Positions 1 to 4,574 of a DNA stretch of 5,360 nt are shown in pieces; the stretch's first letter is position 1, and every line of letters starts with the position of its first letter. A program made the position numbers and the translations under genes. Source of the DNA: Streptomyces viridochromogenes (GTDB taxonomy: Bacteria > Actinomycetota > Actinomycetes > Streptomycetales > Streptomycetaceae). The notes under the pieces are model-generated. The model saw nothing but the letters and a program-made list of their open reading frames with translations. It was not told the DNA's origin and did no database searches. The stretch spans positions 1-5,360 of the forward strand of contig NZ_LGUR01000045.1 of NCBI RefSeq assembly GCF_001270495.1, read 5' to 3'.

Positions 1-1
1 C

Positions 2-235
2 AACCGCGAGACGCTCATCCCGGTCACCGTGCTGGCAGGCGGCGCTCTCGCGACCGGACTGCTGTGCGGGGGATCGATGATGCTGGCCGGCGGCGACTCG
101 TCGTTCGACGCACGCGGCCTGACCGTCCTCGCGGTGTGCTGCGCCGCCGGCGTCGGCGGAATCCTGGCGGCCGGCGCACTGAGCCGCCCCCTGCTGCGCT
201 CGGTCACCCGGCAGGCGGGGGCGCGCGGGGAGTGA
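2..235 (+). CDS. C-terminal part of an integral membrane protein (5' end outside window)
   Basis: The frame is open from the window edge to a TGA at 233-235, giving about 77 residues of a longer protein. Two hydrophobic stretches rich in Ala, Gly, Leu and Val are visible: one from roughly residue 7 to 30 (VTVLAGGALATGLLCGGSMML) and one from roughly 40 to 60 (LTVLAVCCAAGVGGILAAGAL). They are separated by a short polar loop with GGDSSFDARG. The basic tail (SRPLLRSVTRQAGARGE) after the second helix suggests a cytoplasmic C-terminus. Third codon positions are almost all G or C, as expected for a native high-GC actinobacterial gene. A hairpin terminator starts 4 bases after the stop codon. I do not recognise the family; a permease or generic membrane protein is possible, but the fragment is too short to say. 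An internal ATG or GTG could be taken as a start, but the open frame continues upstream of all of them. Confidence 0.72.
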   Translation, partial: NRETLIPVTVLAGGALATGLLCGGSMMLAGGDSSFDARGLTVLAVCCAAGVGGILAAGALSRPLLRSVTRQAGARGE

Positions 236-238
236 TGC

Positions 239-273
239 CGTGGGTGCCGGCCCGGCCAGGCCCGGCACCCACG
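239..273 (+). terminator. Hairpin terminator after the membrane protein gene
   Basis: A perfect 12-bp inverted repeat (CGTGGGTGCCGG, 239-250, against CCGGCACCCACG, 262-273) encloses an 11-base loop. It begins 4 bases after the stop codon at 233-235. No U-tract follows, which is common for terminators in high-GC actinobacteria. Confidence 0.75.
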
Positions 274-417
274 CCGCCCGTGGTCGGCCGCGGGCGAGCT
301 CACTGCCGGTCTCCCGCCCGCCCCGGCCGTGGACGTAGCCGACGACCTGCCGGCGGAGTGTCTCATCGACGGCCCTGTTTACCTTCGGTGGTGACGAGAG
401 TCGTGAGGGTCGTCGAC

Positions 418-447
418 ACTCGCGTGAAGGATACTCGCGTGAAGGAT
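418..447 (+). repeat. Two tandem copies of a 15-bp unit
   Basis: The unit ACTCGCGTGAAGGAT occurs at 418-432 and again, identically and without spacer, at 433-447. In the frame of the small ORF it reads TRVKD twice. Its length, a multiple of three, keeps that frame. The first copy supplies the putative ribosome binding site and the second contains the proposed GTG start. Confidence 0.9.
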
Positions 448-576
448 GTCAACGAGCTGGTGCGGACGGTGTTCCGGGGCGGGTGCACGGATCTCACCTG
501 CAGCCGCACACCACCGGTCCTCAAGGAGGACCTCGACGGAACTATCACGGCAACTCCCTGCGGTCTGGGACGCTGA
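439..576 (+). CDS. Possible small ORF encoding a Cys/Thr-rich peptide (45 aa, uncertain)
   Basis: A GTG at 439 opens a 45-codon frame ending in TGA at 574-576. A GAAGGA at 426-431 lies 7 bases upstream and could be its ribosome binding site; frame-compatible GTGs at 391, 403 and 424 lack one. The peptide starts MKDVNELVRTVFRGG and then has a stretch with three Cys and many Thr/Ser, including CTDLTC and GTITATPC. Third positions are mostly G or C, which supports coding only weakly here, because unrelated frames in this DNA also show that. A 15-bp tandem duplication (418-447) preserves this frame, and a hairpin (583-617) follows the stop. A leader-like first half, a Gly-Gly and a Cys/Thr-rich second half recall ribosomally made peptide precursors, but no modifying enzyme is visible nearby. 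It could equally be a gene remnant or chance. Confidence 0.3.
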   Translation: MKDVNELVRTVFRGGCTDLTCSRTPPVLKEDLDGTITATPCGLGR

Positions 577-582
577 GGCCCC

Positions 583-617
583 GACGGCCGCCATTCCGCC
601 TAGGGATGACGGCCGTC
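583..617. terminator. Hairpin between the small ORF and the HxlR gene
   Basis: GACGGCCG (583-590) pairs with CGGCCGTC (610-617) across a 19-base loop. The right arm also lies inside a perfect 12-bp palindrome (TGACGGCCGTCA, 607-618), so an alternative fold exists. It lies 6 bases after the stop at 576 and about 100 bases beyond the 3' end of the convergent HxlR gene, so it could serve transcripts from either side. Confidence 0.4.
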
Positions 618-716
618 AGAGTAGGGAGGGCTCTCGGTTCCGATCGAGCATCGTTGCGTCGGGAGGCTGGTGCGAGCGACTGCGAGGTGTGCACTCCGAG
701 CCTGCCCTTTTCGGGG

Positions 717-1085
717 CTACGGGAGGGGTGTGTGGGTGTGTCGGTGGTGGGCGTAGTCGCTGGTGTGTTGTTCGGCCCAGTTCTGCAGGTGTTGCAGTGC
801 GGTGGTGGCGCCGCGGGCGAGGTCGGTCAGGTGGTACTGCACCGTCGGTGGGCGGCTGGTGTGCACGGTGCGGGTGATCAGTCCGCCGGTTTCGAGGTCG
901 CGCAGGGTCTGCGCGAGCATCTTGTCGCTGACGCCGCCGGCACGCCGGCGCAGTTCGGACCAGCGTTGCGGGCCCTCCATGAGATCCACCAGGACCAGGG
1001 CGGCCCACCGGGCGGTGACCAGGTCGAACAGCTGCCTGCCGGGGCAGGCGGGATTACGGACGTTGCCTCGCGTGCTTTCCTGCAC
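717..1085 (-). CDS. HxlR-family winged-helix transcriptional regulator
   Basis: This is a 122-residue protein, the usual length for HxlR regulators, which are small dimeric DNA-binding proteins that often respond to redox or electrophile stress. Visible hallmarks are the N-terminal CPG with the conserved Cys at residue 14, the helix containing ARWAALVLVDLMEGPQRWSE (25-44), the recognition region GGVSDKMLAQTLRDLETGGL (50-69), and the wing RTVHTSRPPTVQYHLTDLA (72-90). These match the family pattern (KML.QTLR.LE..GL..R.V....PP.V.Y.LT) closely. The C-terminal tail is His/Thr-rich. The start is a GTG at 1083-1085 with AGGTGAGG about 7 bases upstream on the minus strand. It is transcribed divergently from a truncated gene at 1176, across a 90-bp gap. 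HxlR regulators usually control the divergent neighbour; here that neighbour is broken, so the present target is unknown. Confidence 0.93.
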   Translation of the reverse strand: MQESTRGNVRNPACPGRQLFDLVTARWAALVLVDLMEGPQRWSELRRRAGGVSDKMLAQTLRDLETGGLITRTVHTSRPPTVQYHLTDLARGATTALQHLQNWAEQHTSDYAHHRHTHTPLP

Positions 1086-1096
1086 GTGCTCACCTC

Positions 1097-1106
1097 ACCT
1101 AAAGGT
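1097..1106. promoter_or_regulatory. Candidate operator dyad in the HxlR divergent intergenic region
   Basis: ACCTAAAGGT is a near-perfect palindrome (ACCT/AGGT arms with AA centre) in the 90-bp gap between the divergent starts, just upstream of the HxlR start. Next to it, 1101-1118 carries a looser symmetry (AAGG ... CCTT around TGTAC). HxlR proteins commonly bind such intergenic dyads and autoregulate. This assignment rests on position and symmetry only. The left arm overlaps the HxlR ribosome binding site. Confidence 0.3.
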
Positions 1107-1175
1107 ATGTACTTCCCTTGAGAAAGCAACTCGGTCAGAGTGAGGGAGCCAACCGCTGATCGTCAAGGAGTACCC

Positions 1176-1268
1176 GTGGCAACCGACGATGCCGTGACCC
1201 GTGACGCGAACACCGTGACGGTGCTCGGCGGCCCCACCCGCTGCACCCGCCGGTGGAAAGGAGGCTAA
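1176..1268 (+). pseudogene. Start-proximal remnant of a probable NAD(P)-binding protein gene
   Basis: A GTG at 1176 is preceded by AAGGAG (1165-1170) with a 5-base gap, an excellent ribosome binding site. The frame encodes 30 residues, beginning MATDDAVTRDANTVTVLGG, and ends at a TAA at 1266-1268. Polar N-terminal residues followed by TVTVLGG look like the first beta strand and glycine turn of a Rossmann fold, as in 6-phosphogluconate-dehydrogenase-like or imine-reductase-type proteins, which often sit divergently from regulators. The residues after it (PTRCTRRWKGG) do not continue a GxGxxG motif. From about 1257 the GC content drops sharply, so the rest of the gene has apparently been lost by deletion or replaced by the following low-GC block. 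The enzyme class is inference from very few residues. A genuine 30-residue peptide is the alternative. Confidence 0.5.
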
Positions 1269-1316
1269 TTTATTAGAGAAGAAGACTTCTGGCCCCTCAT
1301 CGATCTCTTGTGAGGT

Positions 1317-1580
1317 GTGGCAAACCAGCGAACGACTCCCATACTGGCTGAGGCGCTGGCGCGACGGGGGAAGGATTGTGTTGATGATTTTTCCGATTTG
1401 CTGACGGAAAAACTGCAGCGCCTTGGAAGTGAGCCCCTCCTGGGAATTCCAGTCCGAGATGTGAATGATCCATCAGGCGCACCTCCGGTGCCGCTGGTTG
1501 GGGACGCTCTCATCAATCTCCACCTTTGCGGTTGTCACAGCGGGCAGCTCACGTTTCCTGCAAATCTAAAAGAATCCTGA
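1317..1580 (+). CDS. Hypothetical protein, 87 aa, in low-GC block
   Basis: I do not recognise this protein. The frame runs from GTG 1317 (just after an in-frame TGA at 1311) to a TGA at 1578-1580. The N-terminal half is helix-forming and charged (ILAEALARRGKDCVDDFSDL and TEKLQRLG). The middle is Pro/Gly-rich (DPSGAPPVPLVGD), and the C-terminal part contains HLCGCHSGQ. Codon use is clearly less G/C-biased at third positions than in the hydrolase gene at 3180 (for example GAT, TGT, GTT, TTT, AAA), suggesting horizontal origin. No good ribosome binding site precedes the start (GAGG at 1312-1315 is too close), so the true 5' end may be lost or lie elsewhere. It is followed after 4 bases by the next ORF on the same strand, which suggests co-transcription. 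It could be a truncated gene rather than a complete one. Confidence 0.42.
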   Translation: MANQRTTPILAEALARRGKDCVDDFSDLLTEKLQRLGSEPLLGIPVRDVNDPSGAPPVPLVGDALINLHLCGCHSGQLTFPANLKES

Positions 1581-1584
1581 CCGA

Positions 1585-2181
1585 GTGGCTGACCACGCCT
1601 GGGATTTCAGCGAGTCAGACGGCCTTGCTGAGACTGTATCCACAGCCTATGAGATCACCACCGGAGAACCATGGCTGGGCCCACTCCCTGGCTTCTGCAT
1701 GGACGAGCCCGAAGAGTCGACGGCCATCACAGTGAGGGATATCCCCTGGTTCAGCCTCGCTCTGCACAGCGAGAACGACATTCCTGCGGCTTATTTAAAT
1801 GCAGCCAGCACTGTAGTCGAAATGTTCCACGACGACCCACACTGGCGTGCCTGGTGGTCACGTGCCGAGCAGCGCGATCTGGACATCGAGATCGAATACA
1901 CTTCGCGAGCGGAGCGCAGTCGTTTCACTACTCGAAAGGGACGGGCTTGGGCCCTCTTGTGCAGGAACGGCTCGCGTTTTCGAGGCTTGAACAAGGGTGG
2001 TCTCGTCTACCTTGCTGCCACTGATCTGGAAGCAATCCTCGCACTTGTATCTACGTCTCTGAGCCTGCCCACGCCACCTCCAGTACCTCGGCCGGCACAT
2101 GCGACCCCGCCGACGAGGCGAGATGACGCGGCTCGCGCAAGGCTGGAAGAACTGCGACAACGGCACCCCAAGTGCCTCTGA
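1585..2181 (+). CDS. Hypothetical protein, 198 aa, with a TTA codon
   Basis: The protein has no family I recognise. It starts at GTG 1585, 4 bases after the stop of the upstream ORF, with no clear ribosome binding site, so translation may be coupled. Visible traits: an acidic, aromatic N-terminal region (HAWDFSESDGLAETVSTAYE; EPWLGPLPGFCMDEPEES), a central part rich in Trp and charged residues (HWRAWWSRAEQRDLDIEIEY, then RSRFTTRKGRAWALLCRNGS), a hydrophobic stretch LVYLAATDLEAILALVSTSL, a Pro-rich linker (PTPPPVPRPAHATPPT) and a basic helical tail (RRDDAARARLEELRQRHPK). It has neither a signal peptide nor a transmembrane segment, so it is probably cytoplasmic. Residue 71 is encoded by TTA (1795-1797), a codon that in Streptomyces needs the bldA tRNA. 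Third-position GC is moderate, suggesting acquisition by transfer. It lies directly upstream of the tRNA-Gly fragment region. Confidence 0.58.
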   Translation: MADHAWDFSESDGLAETVSTAYEITTGEPWLGPLPGFCMDEPEESTAITVRDIPWFSLALHSENDIPAAYLNAASTVVEMFHDDPHWRAWWSRAEQRDLDIEIEYTSRAERSRFTTRKGRAWALLCRNGSRFRGLNKGGLVYLAATDLEAILALVSTSLSLPTPPPVPRPAHATPPTRRDDAARARLEELRQRHPKCL

Positions 2182-2265
2182 ACCACACCATTATCGGTAG
2201 TCCGGAAAATGTTTCGGATCGTGATGACGGAGATGTCGGTGTCTGCGGCGACCCGTTGGCCAGTA

Positions 2266-2350
2266 GTCGCACCACTTGCCAGCGATGGACGACTCGGACA
2301 GCCGGTCGGCTCTGCTGGGCAGCCACCGATCAGCGCGGTTGTGGTGCGAC
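2266..2350. repeat. 10-bp perfect inverted repeat framing a structured 85-bp segment
   Basis: GTCGCACCAC (2266-2275) is the exact reverse complement of GTGGTGCGAC (2341-2350). Inside lies a smaller stem, AGCCG (2300-2304) with CGGCT (2307-2311). The segment lies between the 198-residue ORF and the tRNA terminator, where I see no gene. It may be a folded RNA, a decayed small element or chance. Confidence 0.4.
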
Positions 2351-2377
2351 ACCCGCCCACCGGCCTGGACAACAAAG

Positions 2378-2404
2378 AACCCCCGGGCCTCTGGCCTAGG
2401 GGTT
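2378..2404 (-). terminator. Terminator of the tRNA-Gly locus
   Basis: AACCCC (2378-2383) pairs with GGGGTT (2399-2404). After one C/A mismatch, GGGCC (2385-2389) pairs with GGCCT (2393-2397, one G-U) around a TCT loop. Read on the minus strand the stem is followed by a T-rich run (CTTTGTTGT), as in a Rho-independent terminator. It begins 5 bases downstream of the CCA end of the tRNA fragment, which identifies the lower-coordinate side as the original downstream flank of the tRNA gene. Confidence 0.75.
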
Positions 2405-2409
2405 TCGTA

Positions 2410-2455
2410 TGGAGCGGGTGACGAGAATCGAACTCGCGCTCTCAGCTTGGGAAGC
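2410..2455 (-). other. 3' fragment of tRNA-Gly (anticodon CCC): probable integration attachment site
   Basis: On the minus strand this 46-base segment reads, in order, the anticodon loop TTCCCAA (anticodon CCC), the 3' side of the anticodon stem GCTGA, a variable region, a T arm with GTTCGATTC, the 3' acceptor strand CACCCGC, a discriminator T and an encoded CCA at 2410-2412. The expected 5' half (acceptor strand GCGGGTG, D arm, and 5' side of the anticodon stem) is absent: the sequence beyond 2455 does not pair with the acceptor. It is therefore not a functional tRNA. Duplicated tRNA 3' ends that begin at the anticodon loop are the standard att footprint left by tyrosine-integrase elements, including actinomycete integrative elements. 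The tRNA's own terminator lies on the left, so the element, or what remains of it, would lie to the right of 2455. No integrase gene is visible in the window. Confidence 0.8.
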
Positions 2456-3179
2456 GATGGCGCTTGCACGGCCGGGTGGCCGCTGACCTTCGCTGATTTG
2501 TCGTGCTGGCACCGTTGCGCGGGCCTGATCACACCGCTGTTGACCGTGGTTGTCTGCTCTTACGGGCACGCTATGGGCACGGGGCGCGAAGACCGGTGGG
2601 CAGAGCGCGTGCACGGACGGGCACTGTGTTGGGCGGGGGCTGGGCCGGACGTCCGGTTGGGTAACGCCTTCGCACGTACACAGAGCTGGATCAACCCCGT
2701 TTTACACGGGAGCGCCTGGCCGGTGACGGCGGAGATGCACTCGAAGCGGCGGAACGTGCGCTGTATAACCGATCCCGAAGCGGTTCAGCTCGTGTGCAGT
2801 TGGCGGCCTGCCCGTGAGGAGTATGCGCCACCCAGTCGATCACTCAGCGAATGGATACCAACCAGTCCGGTCACCAATTTCTGGCCGGTCGAGCCTTTCT
2901 GATGGTTGCACGTGCTGTTGTGATCATTCCTTTATCGGCCCTCCATGTCCAAGTCGTTGTCAACCTTGCTAGGTTGAAGCCTGTACCTCCGGAGCGAAGT
3001 CAGGCAGGTCCGCAGCTTACGGAGGAAGAAATCCTCCCTATGTCTTCACAAGAAGACTTTACTTGGATGCCCGAAAACCGTAGCGGCTGAGCTTCGCTGC
3101 TTCCAGTCACGCTTCATGCCATGCCTTGCCTTTCAGCATCCACCCCAGCACCCCAACAACTGGAAAGCGCCCGTACGTG
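2456..3179. other. Region without a convincing gene between the tRNA fragment and the hydrolase
   Basis: Several frames are open here because of composition, but none shows recognisable domains, a ribosome binding site or consistent codon bias. A plus frame through 2276-2902 runs across the tRNA fragment and its terminator, so it is not a gene. A 79-codon frame from ATG 2851 to 3090 (ending EDFTWMPENRSG) has no ribosome binding site and is left uncalled. What can be supported are small dyads: 2696-2710 (CCCGT/ACGGG), 2960-2977, 3021-3037 (GGAGG/CCTCC) and 3042-3057 (GTCTTC/GAAGAC). The stretch is probably decayed element DNA next to the attachment site, plus the upstream region of the hydrolase gene. 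Confidence 0.5.
2960..2977. promoter_or_regulatory. Perfect dyad TCAACCT-N4-AGGTTGA, possible regulator operator
   Basis: Seven-base arms (2960-2966 and 2971-2977) flank a TGCT centre. A TTGTCA at 2957-2962 could act as a -35 element overlapping the left arm. Dyads of this kind lying within a long -35/-10 spacer are typical of MerR-family promoters, but no clear -10 and no regulator gene can be seen here, so the assignment is tentative. It could also be a simple stem-loop. Confidence 0.35.
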
Positions 3180-4277
3180 ATGAGATACCTTCAGCTATTC
3201 GGCCCCCGGCTGGCCGTCTCTGCTATGACGATCGTGCTGAGCACGCCCGGACTGGCCGCCGCCGACGAGGCGAGCAACGGCCAGGACACCACGTACTACA
3301 TCTCGGTCGGTGACTCCCTGGCCACCGGCTATCAGCCGGACGTCGACAAGGACACCGACGTCGCCTACACCGACCAGCTGTACGCTCAGCTCAAGCAGCG
3401 CACTCCCGGACTGAAGCACATACGCCTCGGCTGCACCGCTGAGACCACCGAGTCTCTGATCAACGGCGGAAAGTGCGACTACCCGAACGCCAAGTCCCAA
3501 CTGGACGCCGCCCTGCAGGCCATGGCCCAGCACCGCGGCAAGGTCGCCTACGTGACCCTCAGCGTGGGCGCGAACGACATCCTCCAGGCATGCGTCAGCC
3601 CGGCCGGCACCCTCGACGTGGCATGCCTGAACAGCACGAGCCAGACCATGGCGAAGAACCTCGCCCAGATCGCGGGTGCACTCCGCAAGGCGGGTGGGAA
3701 CGACACCCAGTTCGTGGGCTCCACTTACTACAACCCGTTCCTGGCGGCCTGGCTGCAAGGCGCCGCAGGGCAGCAGGCCGCCAAGGAGTCGGCACCCCTG
3801 GTCAAGGCCGCCAACACGGGGATCACCCAGGTGTACAAGTCCACCGGCTTCAAGGTGGCGGACGTGGCCGGGGCCTTCTCCTCGGACGACTTCACCACCC
3901 AGGTGAACGTGCCCGGCGCGGGCGAGGTGCCGGCGAACGTGGCCAAGATCTGCCAGCTGACCTGGGCGTGCACGAAGCAGGACCCGCACCCCAACGCCGA
4001 AGGCCACAAGGTCATCGCAAGCACCTTCGCGGCGCAGCTCGCCAAGAACGACACCCCCGGCGAGGACACGTCCCCGACCCCGACCCCCAGCGAGCCGGCC
4101 ACGCACGAGCCCGGTAAGGACACGGAGCCGAACAACCCGACCACGAACGGAGATCTCGCCGAGACCGGCGCGTCGAGCAGCACTCCCGTCGTCGCGGGTG
4201 CGGGTCTCGCGGTCGTGGCGGTCGGCACCGCCGCGGTCTACTTCGCGCGCAGGCGCCGTGCGAGCGAGGAGAGCTGA
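3180..4277 (+). CDS. Secreted SGNH/GDSL hydrolase with LAETG cell-wall sorting signal
   Basis: This 365-residue protein is predicted to hydrolyse ester bonds (lipase, esterase or polysaccharide deacetylase-like) at the cell surface. It has a signal peptide (residues 1 to about 28, hydrophobic core LAVSAMTIVL, Ala-rich cleavage region LAAAD). Catalytic motifs: the nucleophile in SVGDSLATG (Ser46), GAND (130-133, oxyanion Asn132), and DPHPN with Asp268 and His270. A conserved-looking RLGCTAETTESLINGG follows the first motif, and several Cys (84, 99, 137, 149, 258, 264) may form disulfides. After residue 290 come a Pro/Thr/Glu-rich linker, LAETG (326-330), a hydrophobic helix (about 336-355) and RRRR: a complete sortase signal of the LAXTG type used by actinobacterial class E sortases. 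ATG 3180 is chosen because the signal peptide begins there. GTG 3177 is better spaced from GGAAAG (3162-3167) and is equally possible. It is apparently monocistronic, and no sortase gene is visible. Confidence 0.93.
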   Translation: MRYLQLFGPRLAVSAMTIVLSTPGLAAADEASNGQDTTYYISVGDSLATGYQPDVDKDTDVAYTDQLYAQLKQRTPGLKHIRLGCTAETTESLINGGKCDYPNAKSQLDAALQAMAQHRGKVAYVTLSVGANDILQACVSPAGTLDVACLNSTSQTMAKNLAQIAGALRKAGGNDTQFVGSTYYNPFLAAWLQGAAGQQAAKESAPLVKAANTGITQVYKSTGFKVADVAGAFSSDDFTTQVNVPGAGEVPANVAKICQLTWACTKQDPHPNAEGHKVIASTFAAQLAKNDTPGEDTSPTPTPSEPATHEPGKDTEPNNPTTNGDLAETGASSSTPVVAGAGLAVVAVGTAAVYFARRRRASEES

Positions 4278-4297
4278 CGCGTAGTCAGTGCATACGC

Positions 4298-4342
4298 CCC
4301 GAGCAGTGGGCCGCTCGCGGTGTCGCGGGCGGCCTGCTCGGG
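4298..4342 (+). terminator. Hairpin terminator after the SGNH hydrolase gene
   Basis: CCCGAGCA (4298-4305) pairs with TGCTCGGG (4335-4342), and GGCCGC (4309-4314) with GCGGCC (4329-4334), separated by a 3-base bulge, to give a 14-bp two-part stem. It begins 20 bases after the stop codon at 4277. No U-tract follows. Confidence 0.72.
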
Positions 4343-4495
4343 CTCGGCTGCGGACGTCCCAGGAGCAAGCCCCAGCAGGCCGCTGTCGTGCCGTACCTGC
4401 CGGTGCCGCCGCCCAACCGGGGCCGGCGGGCATCACGGCCAGCGGCGCGGCGGGTTCCCCGTCCGGTACGACCGCCGTCGCCCGGACCCGAAGCA

Positions 4496-4573
4496 CTCGA
4501 CGTGCGCGACCCGGCTACCGGCAACTGGACCGTCAAGGTGGTCTGGAACATCGGCTACGAACCGACCAACTCC
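4496..4573 (+). pseudogene. Short fragment of a secreted protein, possibly the C-terminal domain of a subtilisin-like protease
   Basis: The plus frame reads LDVRDPATGNWTVKVVWN followed by IGYEPTNS. The pattern [DN]P..G.WTV with alternating hydrophobic residues resembles the beta-sandwich domain found at the C-termini of actinobacterial S8 proteases and other secreted enzymes. The similarity cannot be followed upstream in one frame or downstream of about 4573, where an opposite-strand kinase fragment begins. No start or ribosome binding site belongs to it, so I treat it as a relic. Family assignment is a guess from a short motif. Confidence 0.3.
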
Positions 4574-4574
4574 C

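Noticed and set aside
483..1121. Plus-strand frame of 212 codons across the HxlR gene
   Set aside because: It is the antisense of a well-supported HxlR regulator and shows no domain of its own.
1276..1292. Small palindrome AGAAGACTTCT near the low-GC block boundary, considered as a mobile-element terminus
   Set aside because: The arms are only 5 bases and I found no matching inverted or direct copy at the other edge of the block near 2181.
2007..2375. Minus-strand frames opposite the end of the 198-residue ORF and the tRNA downstream flank
   Set aside because: They show no recognisable domain, overlap a better-supported plus-strand ORF, and lack a ribosome binding site.
2410..2490. Complete tRNA gene on the minus strand
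   Set aside because: The sequence from 2456 onward contains no GCGGGTG acceptor strand and no D arm, and the anticodon stem is paired for only two bases, so no cloverleaf forms.
2688..2716. 29-bp segment resembling a type I-E CRISPR repeat (on the minus strand a CCCGT...ACGGG hairpin ending GGGGTTGATCC)
   Set aside because: No second copy occurs at repeat-spacer distance on either side and no cas gene is present, so there is no array. At most it is an orphan remnant.
2276..2902. Plus-strand frame of 208 codons
   Set aside because: It reads antisense through the tRNA-Gly fragment and across its terminator (for example GDENRTRALS from the T-arm region), a common false gene call at tRNA attachment sites.
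3195..4496. Long minus-strand frame (433 codons) opposite the hydrolase
   Set aside because: It lies antisense to a gene with clear catalytic motifs and strong codon bias, and its Arg/Gly/Val-rich translation is the usual shadow of high-GC coding DNA.
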